Source: Kitasatospora cheerisanensis KCTC 2395
Lineage (GTDB): Bacteria; Actinomycetota; Actinomycetes; Streptomycetales; Streptomycetaceae
Reading direction: 5' to 3'
DNA length: 64,000 nucleotides
Assembly (NCBI RefSeq): GCF_000696185.1
Contig: NZ_KK853997.1
Coordinates: 5,007,602 to 5,071,601 of the forward strand
Shown: piece after piece, positions 16,440 through 24,691 of the stretch
How the letters are laid out: every line of letters begins with the position of its first letter
How positions within the stretch are numbered: the stretch's first letter is position 1
Translations under genes and position numbers: made by a program
Notes under the pieces: generated by a model
What the model was told of the DNA's origin: nothing
Databases searched by the model: none
The model's input: the letters and a program-made list of their open reading frames with translations, nothing else

Positions 16440-17780
16440 CTACTCGGCGCCGTCCTCGGCGAAGCCGGGGAGCCAGCGGAGCAGTTCCTCGTGCAGGCGG
16501 ACGGTGGCGCCGAGCTGGCACAGGACGCCGATGGTCGAGAGCGTGACCCGGTGGATGAGCAGGTAGGAGGGCGGCAGGTTGAGCTGCTTGCCGAGGTTGT
16601 AGGCGGGGGAGCGCGGGTCGGCGATCCGGGCGGCCTGGGTGCGCATCCAGTCGCGGCTGAAGGTGAACTGCTCGGCGCGGGTGGGCTCGATGATCGGCAC
16701 CAGGTAGTCGAGCACCGCGTCCGGGTCGAGCGAGATGGTGGGCCGGACGAAGCCCTCCTGCTTGAGCAGGTCGTAGACGGCGCCGGCGTCGCCCGCCAGG
16801 GCCAGCCGCAGCGAGGTGCCGATCGGGCGCGGCAGACCGCCGGGGAGGCGGTCCACGGTGCCGAAGTCGAGCACGCCGAGCTGCCAGCCGGAGGCGGCGC
16901 GGCCGGTCTTGACGAGGCGGAAGTTGCCGGGGTGCGGGTCGGCGTGCAGCAGGCCGGTGCGGGCCGGGCCGGCGAACAGGAAGCGGGCGAGCAGCTGGCC
17001 GGCCCGGTCGCGCTCCGTCCGGGTGCCGTCCGAGATCACCTGGGAGAGCGGCTTGCCCTCCAGCCACTCGGTGACCAGCACCCGCCCGGATTGGGCGACC
17101 ACCCGGGGCACCAGGATGTCGGCGTCCCCGGCGAACTCCCGGGCGTGCAGCTGCTGGGACTCGGCCTCCAGCTCGTAGTCGAGCTCCTCGGTGACGCGCT
17201 CGCGCAGCTCGGCGATCAGCGGCTTGATGTCCACACCGGGGATCAGCGGGCCCAGCATCCGGGCCAGCCGGGCGAGTTGGCCGAGGTCGCTGAGCAGGGC
17301 GTCGCCCGCGCCCGGGTACTGGATCTTGACCGCGACGTCCCGGCCGTCCTGCCAGACGGCGCGGTGCACCTGGCCGATGGAGGCGGCGGCGGACGGCTGG
17401 TCGGAGAAGGACCGGAAGTTGGCGGCCCAGTCCTCGCCGAGGTCGGCGGCCAGCACCGAGTGCACGGTGCGGGTCGGCATGGCCGGGGCGGAGTCCTGGA
17501 GCTTGGTCAGCGCGGCCCGGTAGGGGCCCGCGACGTCCTCCGGGAGGGCGGACTCGAAGACCGACATGGCCTGCCCGAACTTCATCGCGCCCCCCTTCAA
17601 CTTGCCGAGGGTGGCGAAGAGTTGCTCCGCGGTCTGGGCCTGGAGCTCGGCCGCGACCTCCTCCGCGGGCCGGCCGCCGAGCCGCTTGCCGAGGCCCAGG
17701 GTGGCGCGGCCGGCGAAGCTCAGCGGCAGGGCCGCCAGCCGGGCCGTCCGGGAGACCGCCTTGCGCGGCATCTCAGACAT
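16440..17780 (-). CDS. ABC1/UbiB (AarF) family atypical kinase
   Basis: 446 residues. Family hallmarks are the KxGQ motif (GGAMKFGQAMS) and an A-rich nucleotide loop (SAAASIGQVHRA). VAVKIQYPG, ELDYELEA, a LLHADPHPGNF catalytic loop and GVLDFGTVD follow. Such kinases bind ATP and act in lipid/quinone homeostasis. ATG 17780 has a weak ribosome site and overlaps the stop of a short ORF that carries a copy of its own first codons, so translation is probably coupled. Confidence 0.9.
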   Translation of the reverse strand: MSEMPRKAVSRTARLAALPLSFAGRATLGLGKRLGGRPAEEVAAELQAQTAEQLFATLGKLKGGAMKFGQAMSVFESALPEDVAGPYRAALTKLQDSAPAMPTRTVHSVLAADLGEDWAANFRSFSDQPSAAASIGQVHRAVWQDGRDVAVKIQYPGAGDALLSDLGQLARLARMLGPLIPGVDIKPLIAELRERVTEELDYELEAESQQLHAREFAGDADILVPRVVAQSGRVLVTEWLEGKPLSQVISDGTRTERDRAGQLLARFLFAGPARTGLLHADPHPGNFRLVKTGRAASGWQLGVLDFGTVDRLPGGLPRPIGTSLRLALAGDAGAVYDLLKQEGFVRPTISLDPDAVLDYLVPIIEPTRAEQFTFSRDWMRTQAARIADPRSPAYNLGKQLNLPPSYLLIHRVTLSTIGVLCQLGATVRLHEELLRWLPGFAEDGAE

Positions 17781-17973
17781 CGGCCGCCCCCGTCCGGACC
17801 GGGCCGACGGCAGCCCGGGCGGCAGCGGCCGCTCCGACGACGGCCGGGGCGCCGACGGCGGCCGGGGCCGTCACGCGGTGCGGCGCAGCAGCGCGGTGCG
17901 GCGCCGCCGCGGGGCGCGGGCGGGCGACCGGTCGCGCCGTGCCGGTCACTGCCTTGCGCGGTAGATCGCTCAC
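17773..17973 (-). CDS. 66-residue ORF: duplicated ABC1-kinase N-terminus plus Ala/Pro-rich tail
   Basis: It starts at GTG 17973 behind a strong AGGAGG. Its first residues, MSDLPRKAVTGTAR, closely repeat the start of the next gene, MSEMPRKAVSRTAR. It then runs into a low-complexity tail with a tandem AAPHR repeat and ends at TGA 17775-17773, inside the first codons of the kinase. It looks like a tandem duplication of the kinase gene's ribosome site and first ~14 codons, separated by repetitive DNA, in a different frame. It may act only as a leader for coupled translation. Confidence 0.45.
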   Translation of the reverse strand: MSDLPRKAVTGTARPVARPRPAAAPHRAAAPHRVTAPAAVGAPAVVGAAAAARAAVGPVRTGAADV

Positions 17974-18146
17974 CGGACCTCCTGATCAGCCGGACCACCG
18001 GCGGCCCCCCGCCGGCGGTGGTGTGCGGACTTCCGGGGCCGCCCGGCGGGCCCTCGCCGCCGGGCCCCGCACTCCGGAGGCGGTGCACCGGGCAGGAGCG
18101 TGCGGTGGATCGGCGGGGGTTCGCCGGACGGACCCGAAGGCATGTC

Positions 18147-19256
18147 CTAGGCCATTGTGCCCGCTTGGCCGGGCGTCACGGACTGCCAGAGGCAACCGCA
18201 GTCGGGATGGCTGCGCAGCCGCAGCCGCCGCACCATGCCGTCCGCCGCGGACAGTTCGCACCAGCCGTCCACGCTGGGCGGCAGCACGCCGTCCAGGTAG
18301 AGCTGGACGTGCAGCGCGGCGAGCCCGGCGACGGAGGCGGCGACGGCGCTGTCGCAGGCCGGGACGCGGGGCCGGCCGGGGCCCTCGTCGATCAGCTGGG
18401 CGAGCAGCCGGGGCCAGGCCTCGTCCTGGTCGCGCCGGGCCAGGGTGGCGCAGCTGCCGCAGGCGGAGGCGCCGGGGACGACCAACGGGCCGACCACGCC
18501 GAGGTGTTCGAGCACCCCGGTGTACAGGTGCGGGATGCCGGCGCGCATCAGCTCCTGGGCGTCGACGGCCGCGCCGGTGTACGCGGCGGAGCCGTCCCGC
18601 GGGGCGAGCACCACCAGGGCGGGCGGTGGGGGAGTGGCGGGCGGCCGCCGGTAGCGCTCGCCGACCGGGGCGCCGGTGGCGCGGTGCACCAACTCGCGGG
18701 CGGCGGTGGCGCGCAGCCGCCCGATGTCGCCGGGCGGGAAGCCGCCGGGCGCGCAGTCCCGGGCGGCGACCCGGCCGCGGTCGAGCACCGCGACCTCGCC
18801 GATGCCGCCGGCGGCCAGCGCGGTGCCGACGGCGGCGCCGACCCGGCCGGCGCCGCGCACCTCGACCCGGGCCCGGGCCCGGCTGTGCAGCACGGCGGCG
18901 GCCTCGCCGGGCGCGGGGTGCACCAGGGAGAGCGAGGACAGGTCGGGGCCGAGCAGCTCGCCGCGGGCCGCCGGGTACAGCTTCAGCGCGCCGTGCACGG
19001 CCTCGGCGTCGTCCAGCAGTTCGCTCTGCGCGAGCGAGTCGAGCATGCCCTGGCAGTACTCGGCGCTCAGGCCAAGCCGCTGCCCGGCGCTGACCAGGGC
19101 GGGCCCGTCCCGGCTGCCGTCGATCAGTTCCAGGAACATGGCGAGCCTCCGGTCGACGCCCTCGATCAGCCGGGCGTGCCGTCGGACGGTGCCGAACTGC
19201 AGGGTCTGCTTCTCCCGCCAGAGCCGGGACAGGGCGGGCTTGAGGACGGGGCGCAT
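18147..19256 (-). CDS. ThiF/HesA/MoeB (E1-like) family protein
   Basis: 369 residues. The central Rossmann segment (VRGAGRVGAAVGTALAAGGIGEVAVLDRG) is that of the E1-like adenylyltransferase fold. CGSC and a C-terminal CGC could hold zinc, as in MoeB/ThiF. The first ~110 residues are helical with no recognised domain. The nucleotide-binding glycines are looser than in MoeB, so an adenylating activity is uncertain. ATG 19256 is the likely start. The frame is open far upstream only because of GC-rich DNA and a frameshift in another gene. Confidence 0.8.
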   Translation of the reverse strand: MRPVLKPALSRLWREKQTLQFGTVRRHARLIEGVDRRLAMFLELIDGSRDGPALVSAGQRLGLSAEYCQGMLDSLAQSELLDDAEAVHGALKLYPAARGELLGPDLSSLSLVHPAPGEAAAVLHSRARARVEVRGAGRVGAAVGTALAAGGIGEVAVLDRGRVAARDCAPGGFPPGDIGRLRATAARELVHRATGAPVGERYRRPPATPPPPALVVLAPRDGSAAYTGAAVDAQELMRAGIPHLYTGVLEHLGVVGPLVVPGASACGSCATLARRDQDEAWPRLLAQLIDEGPGRPRVPACDSAVAASVAGLAALHVQLYLDGVLPPSVDGWCELSAADGMVRRLRLRSHPDCGCLWQSVTPGQAGTMA

Positions 19257-19362
19257 GCGGGGCCTCCAAACGTCGGTCTCCGGTGCCCCGGACGAAGCTT
19301 CCGGCCGCAGCAACGGATCAACTGGTGACCGCAGCTTGCCCCCGACCCTCCGTACACGGAAA

Positions 19363-19426
19363 CGCGTTGTCCACAGCCCCGGGGTGATCGTCGGATCATC
19401 ACCGTGCACAGCCTGTGGACAACGCG
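19363..19426. repeat. 14-bp inverted repeat containing two perfect DnaA boxes
   Basis: CGCGTTGTCCACAG (19363-19376) and CTGTGGACAACGCG (19413-19426) are exact reverse complements. Each contains TTGTCCACA, the preferred Streptomyces DnaA box. The arms are 50 bp centre to centre. The spacer holds a shorter palindrome (GGTGAT...ATCACC). It lies in the 243-base divergent gap between the ThiF-like and YgjP-like genes. Confidence 0.6.
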
Positions 19427-19499
19427 GCCGGGTGGTCCCCGGGGCCGCGCCGTCCCGGTACCGGACTTCTGTCGCGGCTACGGGGTAACGTCCTGTGCC

Positions 19500-20159
19500 A
19501 TGGCAGCCGAACGGGACTCCCATCGGTCGGCGTCGCGTCGGCGCGCCCGGGCAGCCTCCGGGTCCACGACCGCGGCGCCCGGCGCGCATGCCAGCACCGA
19601 GGCCGAACGGTCCCGCGGGCCCGAGCGGGGGATCGACCGCAGCAAGGTCGAGGTGCGCCGCAGCGCCCGGCGCAGCCGCACCGTCTCCGCGTACCGCGAG
19701 GGCGACCGCACCGTGGTGCTGATCCCGGCCCGGATGTCGCACGCCGAGGAGCAGCGCTGGGTGGCGCAGATGCTCGACAAGCTGGCCGCGCAGGAGAAGC
19801 GCCGGGTGCTCGGCGACGAGGCGCTGCAGGCCCGGGCCTCCGAGCTGTCCCGGCTGTACCTGGACGGCCGCGCCGAGCCCGAGCACGTCCGCTGGGTGAC
19901 CAACCAGAACTCCCGCTGGGGCTCGTGCACCCCCAGCGAACGCACCATCCGGCTCTCCCACCGCCTCCAGGGCATGCCGGAGTACGTGGTGGACTACGTG
20001 CTGCTGCACGAGCTCGCGCACCTGCTGGTCCCCGACCACGGCCCCCGGTTCTGGGCGCTGCTGGACGCCTACCCGCGCACCGAGCGCGCCCGCGGCTACC
20101 TGGAGGGCGTCGCCTCCGCCGCCCGCCTGCCGCACATCCCGGGCGCCCGGAACACCTGA
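19500..20159 (+). CDS. YgjP-like (M48-related) zinc metallopeptidase
   Basis: 219 residues. The active-site helix is LLHELAHLLVPDHGPRFW (HExxH plus a third His downstream), preceded by NSRWGSCTPS, the signature strand of the YgjP/WLM group. The first ~45 residues are polar and low in complexity. No signal peptide or membrane helix is seen, so it is probably cytosolic; the substrate is unknown. TAACGT about eight bases before ATG 19500 and no ribosome site suggest a leaderless message. Confidence 0.85.
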   Translation: MAAERDSHRSASRRRARAASGSTTAAPGAHASTEAERSRGPERGIDRSKVEVRRSARRSRTVSAYREGDRTVVLIPARMSHAEEQRWVAQMLDKLAAQEKRRVLGDEALQARASELSRLYLDGRAEPEHVRWVTNQNSRWGSCTPSERTIRLSHRLQGMPEYVVDYVLLHELAHLLVPDHGPRFWALLDAYPRTERARGYLEGVASAARLPHIPGARNT

Positions 20160-20198
20160 GCCCGCACCCGGAGCGCCCGGTCCGCTGTCCGGAACGAC

Positions 20199-20236
20199 GC
20201 GACCCCCGCCGGCCCGTCCGGGCCCGCAGGGGTCGC
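20199..20236. terminator. bidirectional terminator between the YgjP-like and Nudix genes
   Basis: GCGACCCC (20199-20206) pairs with GGGGTCGC (20229-20236), with a GC-rich inner loop, in a convergent gap. Confidence 0.5.
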
Positions 20237-20263
20237 AGCAGTCAGGTGCAGCAGCAGGCGTGA

Positions 20264-20827
20264 CTAGACCAGCGCCCGGGCCCGCGCCACCAGGTCGCGC
20301 ACCGAGCGGTCGGTGTCGGCCGGCAGCTCGTCCCAGCCGAACCAGCGCAGGTCCAGCGACTCCTCGCTGATCAGCTCGCGCGCCCCGGCCGGGGCCAGGG
20401 CGACGTACTGCACGTCCAGGTGGACGTTCTCGGGCTTGTCCTTGCCCAGGCAGCGCACGTGGTGCCGGTCCAGCTTCACCGGCGCGGTGCGGCCGTCGAC
20501 GGCGAGCAGCTCCAGGGCGGCGATGCCGGACTCCTCGACGGCCTCGCGCAGGGCCGCCGCGGCCAGCGTCCCGTCGCCGGGCTCGCAGTGGCCGCCCATC
20601 TGCAGCCACCTGCCGACCTTGGGGTGCAGCGTCAGCAGCACCCGCCCCTCGGCCGGGTCGACCACCAGGGCGCTGGCGGTGATGTGGCCGGGCAGGCAGG
20701 CCCGCCACAGGCCGTCGGGGTTGGCCGCCAGGTGCGTCAGGTAGTCGCGGCGGAGCGCCTGCTGGTCGTCGCCGTCGGGCGTCCAGTCGGTCAGCGCGCG
20801 GACGGCGTCGGTGTGCAGGGACGTCAC
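20264..20827 (-). CDS. Nudix hydrolase
   Basis: 187 residues. The Nudix box begins GHCEPGDGTLAAAAL and ends REAVEESGI, preceded by a typical GRWLQMG strand. No zinc ribbon. The substrate cannot be told. The start (ATG 20827) overlaps the stop of the upstream metalloprotease homologue by four bases, so the two are probably cotranscribed. Confidence 0.87.
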   Translation of the reverse strand: MTSLHTDAVRALTDWTPDGDDQQALRRDYLTHLAANPDGLWRACLPGHITASALVVDPAEGRVLLTLHPKVGRWLQMGGHCEPGDGTLAAAALREAVEESGIAALELLAVDGRTAPVKLDRHHVRCLGKDKPENVHLDVQYVALAPAGARELISEESLDLRWFGWDELPADTDRSVRDLVARARALV

Positions 20828-22415
20828 TTGGCGTCGCCCTCCGGGCCGTCCTGGTCGCCGTCCCGGTCCGCGGCGGGTCCGTCGGCGGCGTCCTTGCCGG
20901 TGCCCGGGCCTCGGCGTCGCCCTTGGTCGGGTCGGCCTTGCCGGTGCCCGGCGCGTCGGCGTCGCCCTTGGTCAGGTCGGCCTTGCCGGTGCTGCCGCCG
21001 GCGGCCTCGCCGAGCAGCTTGTTCAGCGCGTCGAAGTCGAAGCCGCCCTCGGTCTCGGCGGAGGTGTCGCGGTGCACGAAGCCGTCCGGGTCGTCCAGGT
21101 CGGCGGCGGTGGGGAGCATGTCGGGGTGGCTCCACAGCGCGTCGCGGCCCTCGACGCCGCGGGCGTCGGCGAGCGAGGCCCACAGCCGGGAGGCGTCGCG
21201 CAGGCGGCGGGGGCGCAGTTCGAGGCCGACCAGGGTGGCGAAGGTCTGCTCGGCGGGGCCGCCGGTGGCGCGGCGGCGGCGGAGCGTCTCGCGCAGCGCG
21301 GCGGCGTGCGGCAGGTGCGGCGCGGCGGCGGCGTGCACGACGGCGTCGACCCAGCCCTCGACGAGGGCGAGCGCGGTCTCCAGCCGGGCCAGCGCGGCCT
21401 TCTGGGCGGGGGTGTCCTCGGGCTGCAGCAGGCCGCCGGCCAGCGCCTCCTGGAGGGCCTCCGGGTTGGTGGGGTCGAGCTGGCCGACCAGCTCCTCCAT
21501 CCGGGAGGTGTCGACCTTGATGCCGCGGGCGTAGGCCTCGACCGCGCCGAACAGGTGCGCCCGCAGCCACGGCACGTGGGCGAACAGGCGCTGGTGGGCG
21601 GCCTCGCGCAGGGCCAGGTAGAGCCGGACCTCCTCGGACGGCACGTTCAGCCCGTCGCCGAACTCGGCGATGTTCTGCGGCAGCAGCGCGGCCTTCCCGG
21701 CGGGCGCCAGCGGCAGGCCGACGTCGGTGGAGCCGAGCACCTCGGCGGCCAGCGCGCCGAGCGCCTGGCCGATCTGGGTGCCGAACATGGCGCCGCCCAT
21801 GGATCGCATCATGCCCATCAGCGGGCCGGCCATGGCCTGCATCTCCTCGGGCAGCACGCCGCCCATGGCGTTGCCGACCCGCTCGGCGACCGGGTCGACC
21901 AGGTCCTTCCAGACCGGCAGGGTGGCCTCGATCCACTCGGCGCGGCTCCACGCCACGGCCGCGGAGGAGGTGGACGGGAACTCGGTCGCCGAGTCCAGCC
22001 ACAGGTCGGCCAGCCGGACCGCCTCGGTGACGGCGGTGCGCTCGGCGGCGCCCACCGAGCGGTCCTTGGTCTTCCCCTCGGGCTGCTCGGCGACGACGGT
22101 CTGCCGGGCGATGTTCTTGGCCAGCTCCCAGTTCACCGGGCCGCCCTCGAACGAGAGCATCTGCCCGAGCTGCTGGAACGCCGCGCCCAGGTCGTTGGGG
22201 TTGAAGCCGCCCATCATCGCGGCGAACGGATTGTCCCCGCCCTGCCCGCCGCCGGGGCCGCCCATGCCGAACAGCGCCCCGAAGGGGTTTCCGGCGCCGA
22301 AGCCGAACGGCTGCTGCGGGGTCGAGTCGCCCTGCTCGCCGTCCTTCTTGCCCTTGTTCTTGCCGTCCTCGGGCTCCTCGGGGGGAACGCCGAATCCGAA
22401 GGGGAGGTCGCTCAC
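20824..22415 (-). CDS. zinc-dependent metalloprotease homologue (DUF2342/TIGR03624), with a frameshift near its 3' end
   Basis: About 530 residues. It starts SDLPFGFGVPPEEPED, followed by a Gly/Phe/Asn-rich region, then a helical domain with LREAAHQRLFAH, the conserved His-bearing helix of this actinobacterial family. GTG 22415 is preferred (GAGGA upstream); an in-frame GTG 22442 has no ribosome site. At ~20904-20912 one base is missing relative to an adjacent repeat unit. In frame the ORF then fails to stop and runs on for hundreds of codons. Restoring the base gives a short acidic tail ending EGDAK and a stop at 20824, overlapping the Nudix start. Confidence 0.8.
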
Positions 22416-22605
22416 GGGGTCCTCGATCTGATCGGCCGTCACGCGGGTGGTGTGGCGGGAAATTCTGCCGCCCGGAGGCTCCGGGCGGTTTCAATGGTCT
22501 CGCGGCCGACCGCGCCGGGTGCACCGCTGGGGCCGAGCCTCGGGCAGGATGGACAGTGCGTGACACTCGTACGTACGCACTTAAGCTAACCGTGGAGGAT
22601 GGCCG

Positions 22606-23754
22606 GTGAGTTCCCCGCCTTCGGACGTTCGCTCTGGGCTGACCGAGGGCGAGGACGCGCCGGCCGACGCCGGTTCGCCGACTCCAGCCTACGGCGGCAA
22701 GCCGCTGACCGTGGCCGTCACCGGCGCGGCGGGCGTGCTCGGCGAGCGCGTCGCCCAGCGCCTGGTGGCCTCCCCGCACGTGCGCCGGGTGCTCGCGGTG
22801 GACGACCGCCGCGGCGAGGTCCCCGGCGTGCAGTGGCGGGTGCTGGACGTGCGCGACCCGGCGGTCGCCGAGCGGCTGTCCGGCGTCGACGTGGTGGTGC
22901 ACCTGGCGATGGACCTCGGCATGGAGTCCGACCCGCGCACCCGCAGCGCCTACAACGTGCGCGGCGCGCAGACCGTGGTCACCGCCGCCGCGGCGGCCGG
23001 CGTGCACCGGGTGGTGCTGTGCACCTCCGCGATGGTCTACGGCGCGCTGGCCGACAACGAGGTCCCGCTGGCCGAGGACTCCGAGCTGCGGGCCACCGAG
23101 GAGGCCTCGCTGGTCGGCGACCTGCTGGAGATCGAACGGCTCGCCCGCCGCGCCCCGCGCGCCCACCCGGGCCTGCAGATCACCGTGCTGCGCCCGGCGG
23201 TGGTGGTCGGCCCCGGCATCGACACCGTGCTCACCCGCCACTTCGAGGCCCCGCGGCTGCTGGTGGTGGCCGGCTCCCGCCCGTGCTGGCAGTTCTGCCA
23301 CCTGGACGACCTGGCCTCGGCGCTGGAGTACGCGGCGCTCGGCCTGGTCGAGGGCGAGGTGACGGTCGGCTGCGACGGCTGGCTGGAGCAGGAGGACGTG
23401 GAGGAGCTGTCCGGGATCCGCCGGATGGAACTGCCCGCCTCGCTGGCGCTGGGCACCGCGGCCCGGCTGCACCGCCTCGGCCTGACCCCGGCCCCGGCCG
23501 GCGACCTCGCCTACACCATGTACCCGTGGGTGGTGTCCGGCAGCCGCCTGCACGAGGCGGGCTGGCGGCCGAAGCACACCAACGAGGAGGTGCTGGCCGA
23601 GCTGCTCGCCCAGGTCGCCGGCAAGCACGCGGTGGCCGGGCGCCGGCTGGGCGGCAAGGAGGCCGCGACCAGCCTGGGCGCGGCCGGCGCGACGGTCGCC
23701 CTGATCGGCACAGCGGCGCTGGTCCGCCGGGCGCGCAAGCACCGCCGGATCTGA
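22606..23754 (+). CDS. SDR/NAD-dependent epimerase-type protein with C-terminal membrane helix
   Basis: 382 residues. The Rossmann start VAVTGAAGVLGERVAQRL (GxxGxxG) is near residues 37-54. The Ser-Tyr region is CTSAMVYG, where the usual YxxxK Lys is not evident; the fold is extended-SDR-like. The C-terminus ends in a hydrophobic helix followed by RRARKHRRI, a likely inner-membrane anchor. GGAGGA eight bases before GTG 22606 fixes the start. Enzymatic function is unknown. Confidence 0.82.
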   Translation: MSSPPSDVRSGLTEGEDAPADAGSPTPAYGGKPLTVAVTGAAGVLGERVAQRLVASPHVRRVLAVDDRRGEVPGVQWRVLDVRDPAVAERLSGVDVVVHLAMDLGMESDPRTRSAYNVRGAQTVVTAAAAAGVHRVVLCTSAMVYGALADNEVPLAEDSELRATEEASLVGDLLEIERLARRAPRAHPGLQITVLRPAVVVGPGIDTVLTRHFEAPRLLVVAGSRPCWQFCHLDDLASALEYAALGLVEGEVTVGCDGWLEQEDVEELSGIRRMELPASLALGTAARLHRLGLTPAPAGDLAYTMYPWVVSGSRLHEAGWRPKHTNEEVLAELLAQVAGKHAVAGRRLGGKEAATSLGAAGATVALIGTAALVRRARKHRRI

Positions 23755-23830
23755 CCGGCGCCGCACGCCGGTCCGACAAGATCCGAAAGAGAGGGCCTGG
23801 CCCCCGGCGGCGATGCGGAATGATGGGGCC

Positions 23831-24271
23831 ATGTCCGAGAACCACGACCCGATCCGGCTGCTCGCGATCCGCGAGACCCCGCTCTCGTTGGACGAGGTGC
23901 ACGCCGCGGTCGGCGACGACGCGGCGGGCGGCACCACGCTGTTCGTCGGCACGGTGCGCGACCACGACGGGGGCAAGCCGGTCGAGGCGCTGGAGTACAG
24001 CGCCCACCCGACCGCGGTGCGGGAGCTGCGCCGGATCGCCGAGAAGATCTGCGCGGACTTCCCGGTCCGGGCGCTGGCGGCGGTGCACCGCACCGGCCGG
24101 CTGGCGATCGGCGACGTCGCGGTGATCGTCGCGGTCTCCTGCCCGCACCGCGGGGAGGCGTTCGAGGCCTCGCGGCGGCTGATCGACGAGCTCAAGCACG
24201 AGGTGCCGATCTGGAAGCACCAGGTGTTCGCGGACGGCGAGGAGGAGTGGGTCGGCGCGGGCTCCTGCTGA
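23831..24271 (+). CDS. moaE: molybdopterin synthase catalytic subunit MoaE
   Basis: 146 residues. It contains FVGTVRDHDGG, LEYSAHPTA, a HRTGRLAIGD segment and the C-terminal KHEVPIWKHQ with the conserved lysines that bind precursor Z and thiocarboxylated MoaD. It makes molybdopterin for molybdenum cofactor. No moaD or other moa gene is adjacent. ATG 23831 is chosen because homology begins there; an in-frame ATG six codons upstream is possible. Confidence 0.9.
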   Translation: MSENHDPIRLLAIRETPLSLDEVHAAVGDDAAGGTTLFVGTVRDHDGGKPVEALEYSAHPTAVRELRRIAEKICADFPVRALAAVHRTGRLAIGDVAVIVAVSCPHRGEAFEASRRLIDELKHEVPIWKHQVFADGEEEWVGAGSC

Positions 24272-24430
24272 CCCGGCGGGTCCGTTCCACGCCCCGCTCG
24301 TTCCCCGTTCGGCCGTACCCCGGGACGGTGAGCGCGCCACGCGTCCCGTAACCCGGACACCGCACGCGCCGTTCCCCCTGCTGGCGGTTAATCTGCTGAT
24401 ACACATGACGAGCCTGTGGGGAGTTCGAAA

Positions 24431-24610
24431 ATGGCTGCGCTCGCCTGGTTGATCATTCCTGTGGTGGCCGGACTGCTGGCCTCGGTGTGGGCGGGGTGGG
24501 CGGCGCGACCGCCGCGATCCATCACCGACCCGTCCTCGCTCGCCGAGCACGAACGGTTCCGCGCCGCGATGGAACGCAACAGCGGCACCCGGCACACCGG
24601 CGGCGAATAG
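24431..24610 (+). CDS. small membrane protein (59 residues), unknown
   Basis: One N-terminal transmembrane helix (residues ~3-24, LAWLIIPVVAGLLASVWAGW) is followed by a polar tail with SLAEHERFRAAMER. GGGGAG lies eight bases before ATG 24431. No function can be assigned. It lies 82 bases before the PDZ protease on the same strand. Confidence 0.7.
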   Translation: MAALAWLIIPVVAGLLASVWAGWAARPPRSITDPSSLAEHERFRAAMERNSGTRHTGGE

Positions 24611-24679
24611 CCCGCCGGCACGCCGGACGAGGGGGAGTGTGCGGGCGCACCGGCTGTACACCGGGCCCCGCACTTCCCG

Positions 24680-24685
24680 TACTGT
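24680..24685 (+). promoter_or_regulatory. -10 element of the leaderless PDZ-protease gene
   Basis: TACTGT six bases before ATG 24692, with no ribosome site. The -35 is not clear. Confidence 0.35.
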
Positions 24686-24691
24686 CGTGCC

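Noticed and set aside
19363-19426. Replication origin
   Set aside because: Only two DnaA boxes, no dnaA/dnaN neighbours and no larger box cluster.
18147-22442. A single 1431-residue protein on the minus strand
   Set aside because: It joins a metalloprotease homologue and a ThiF-like protein through nonsense translation of other genes. It is best explained by one missing base.
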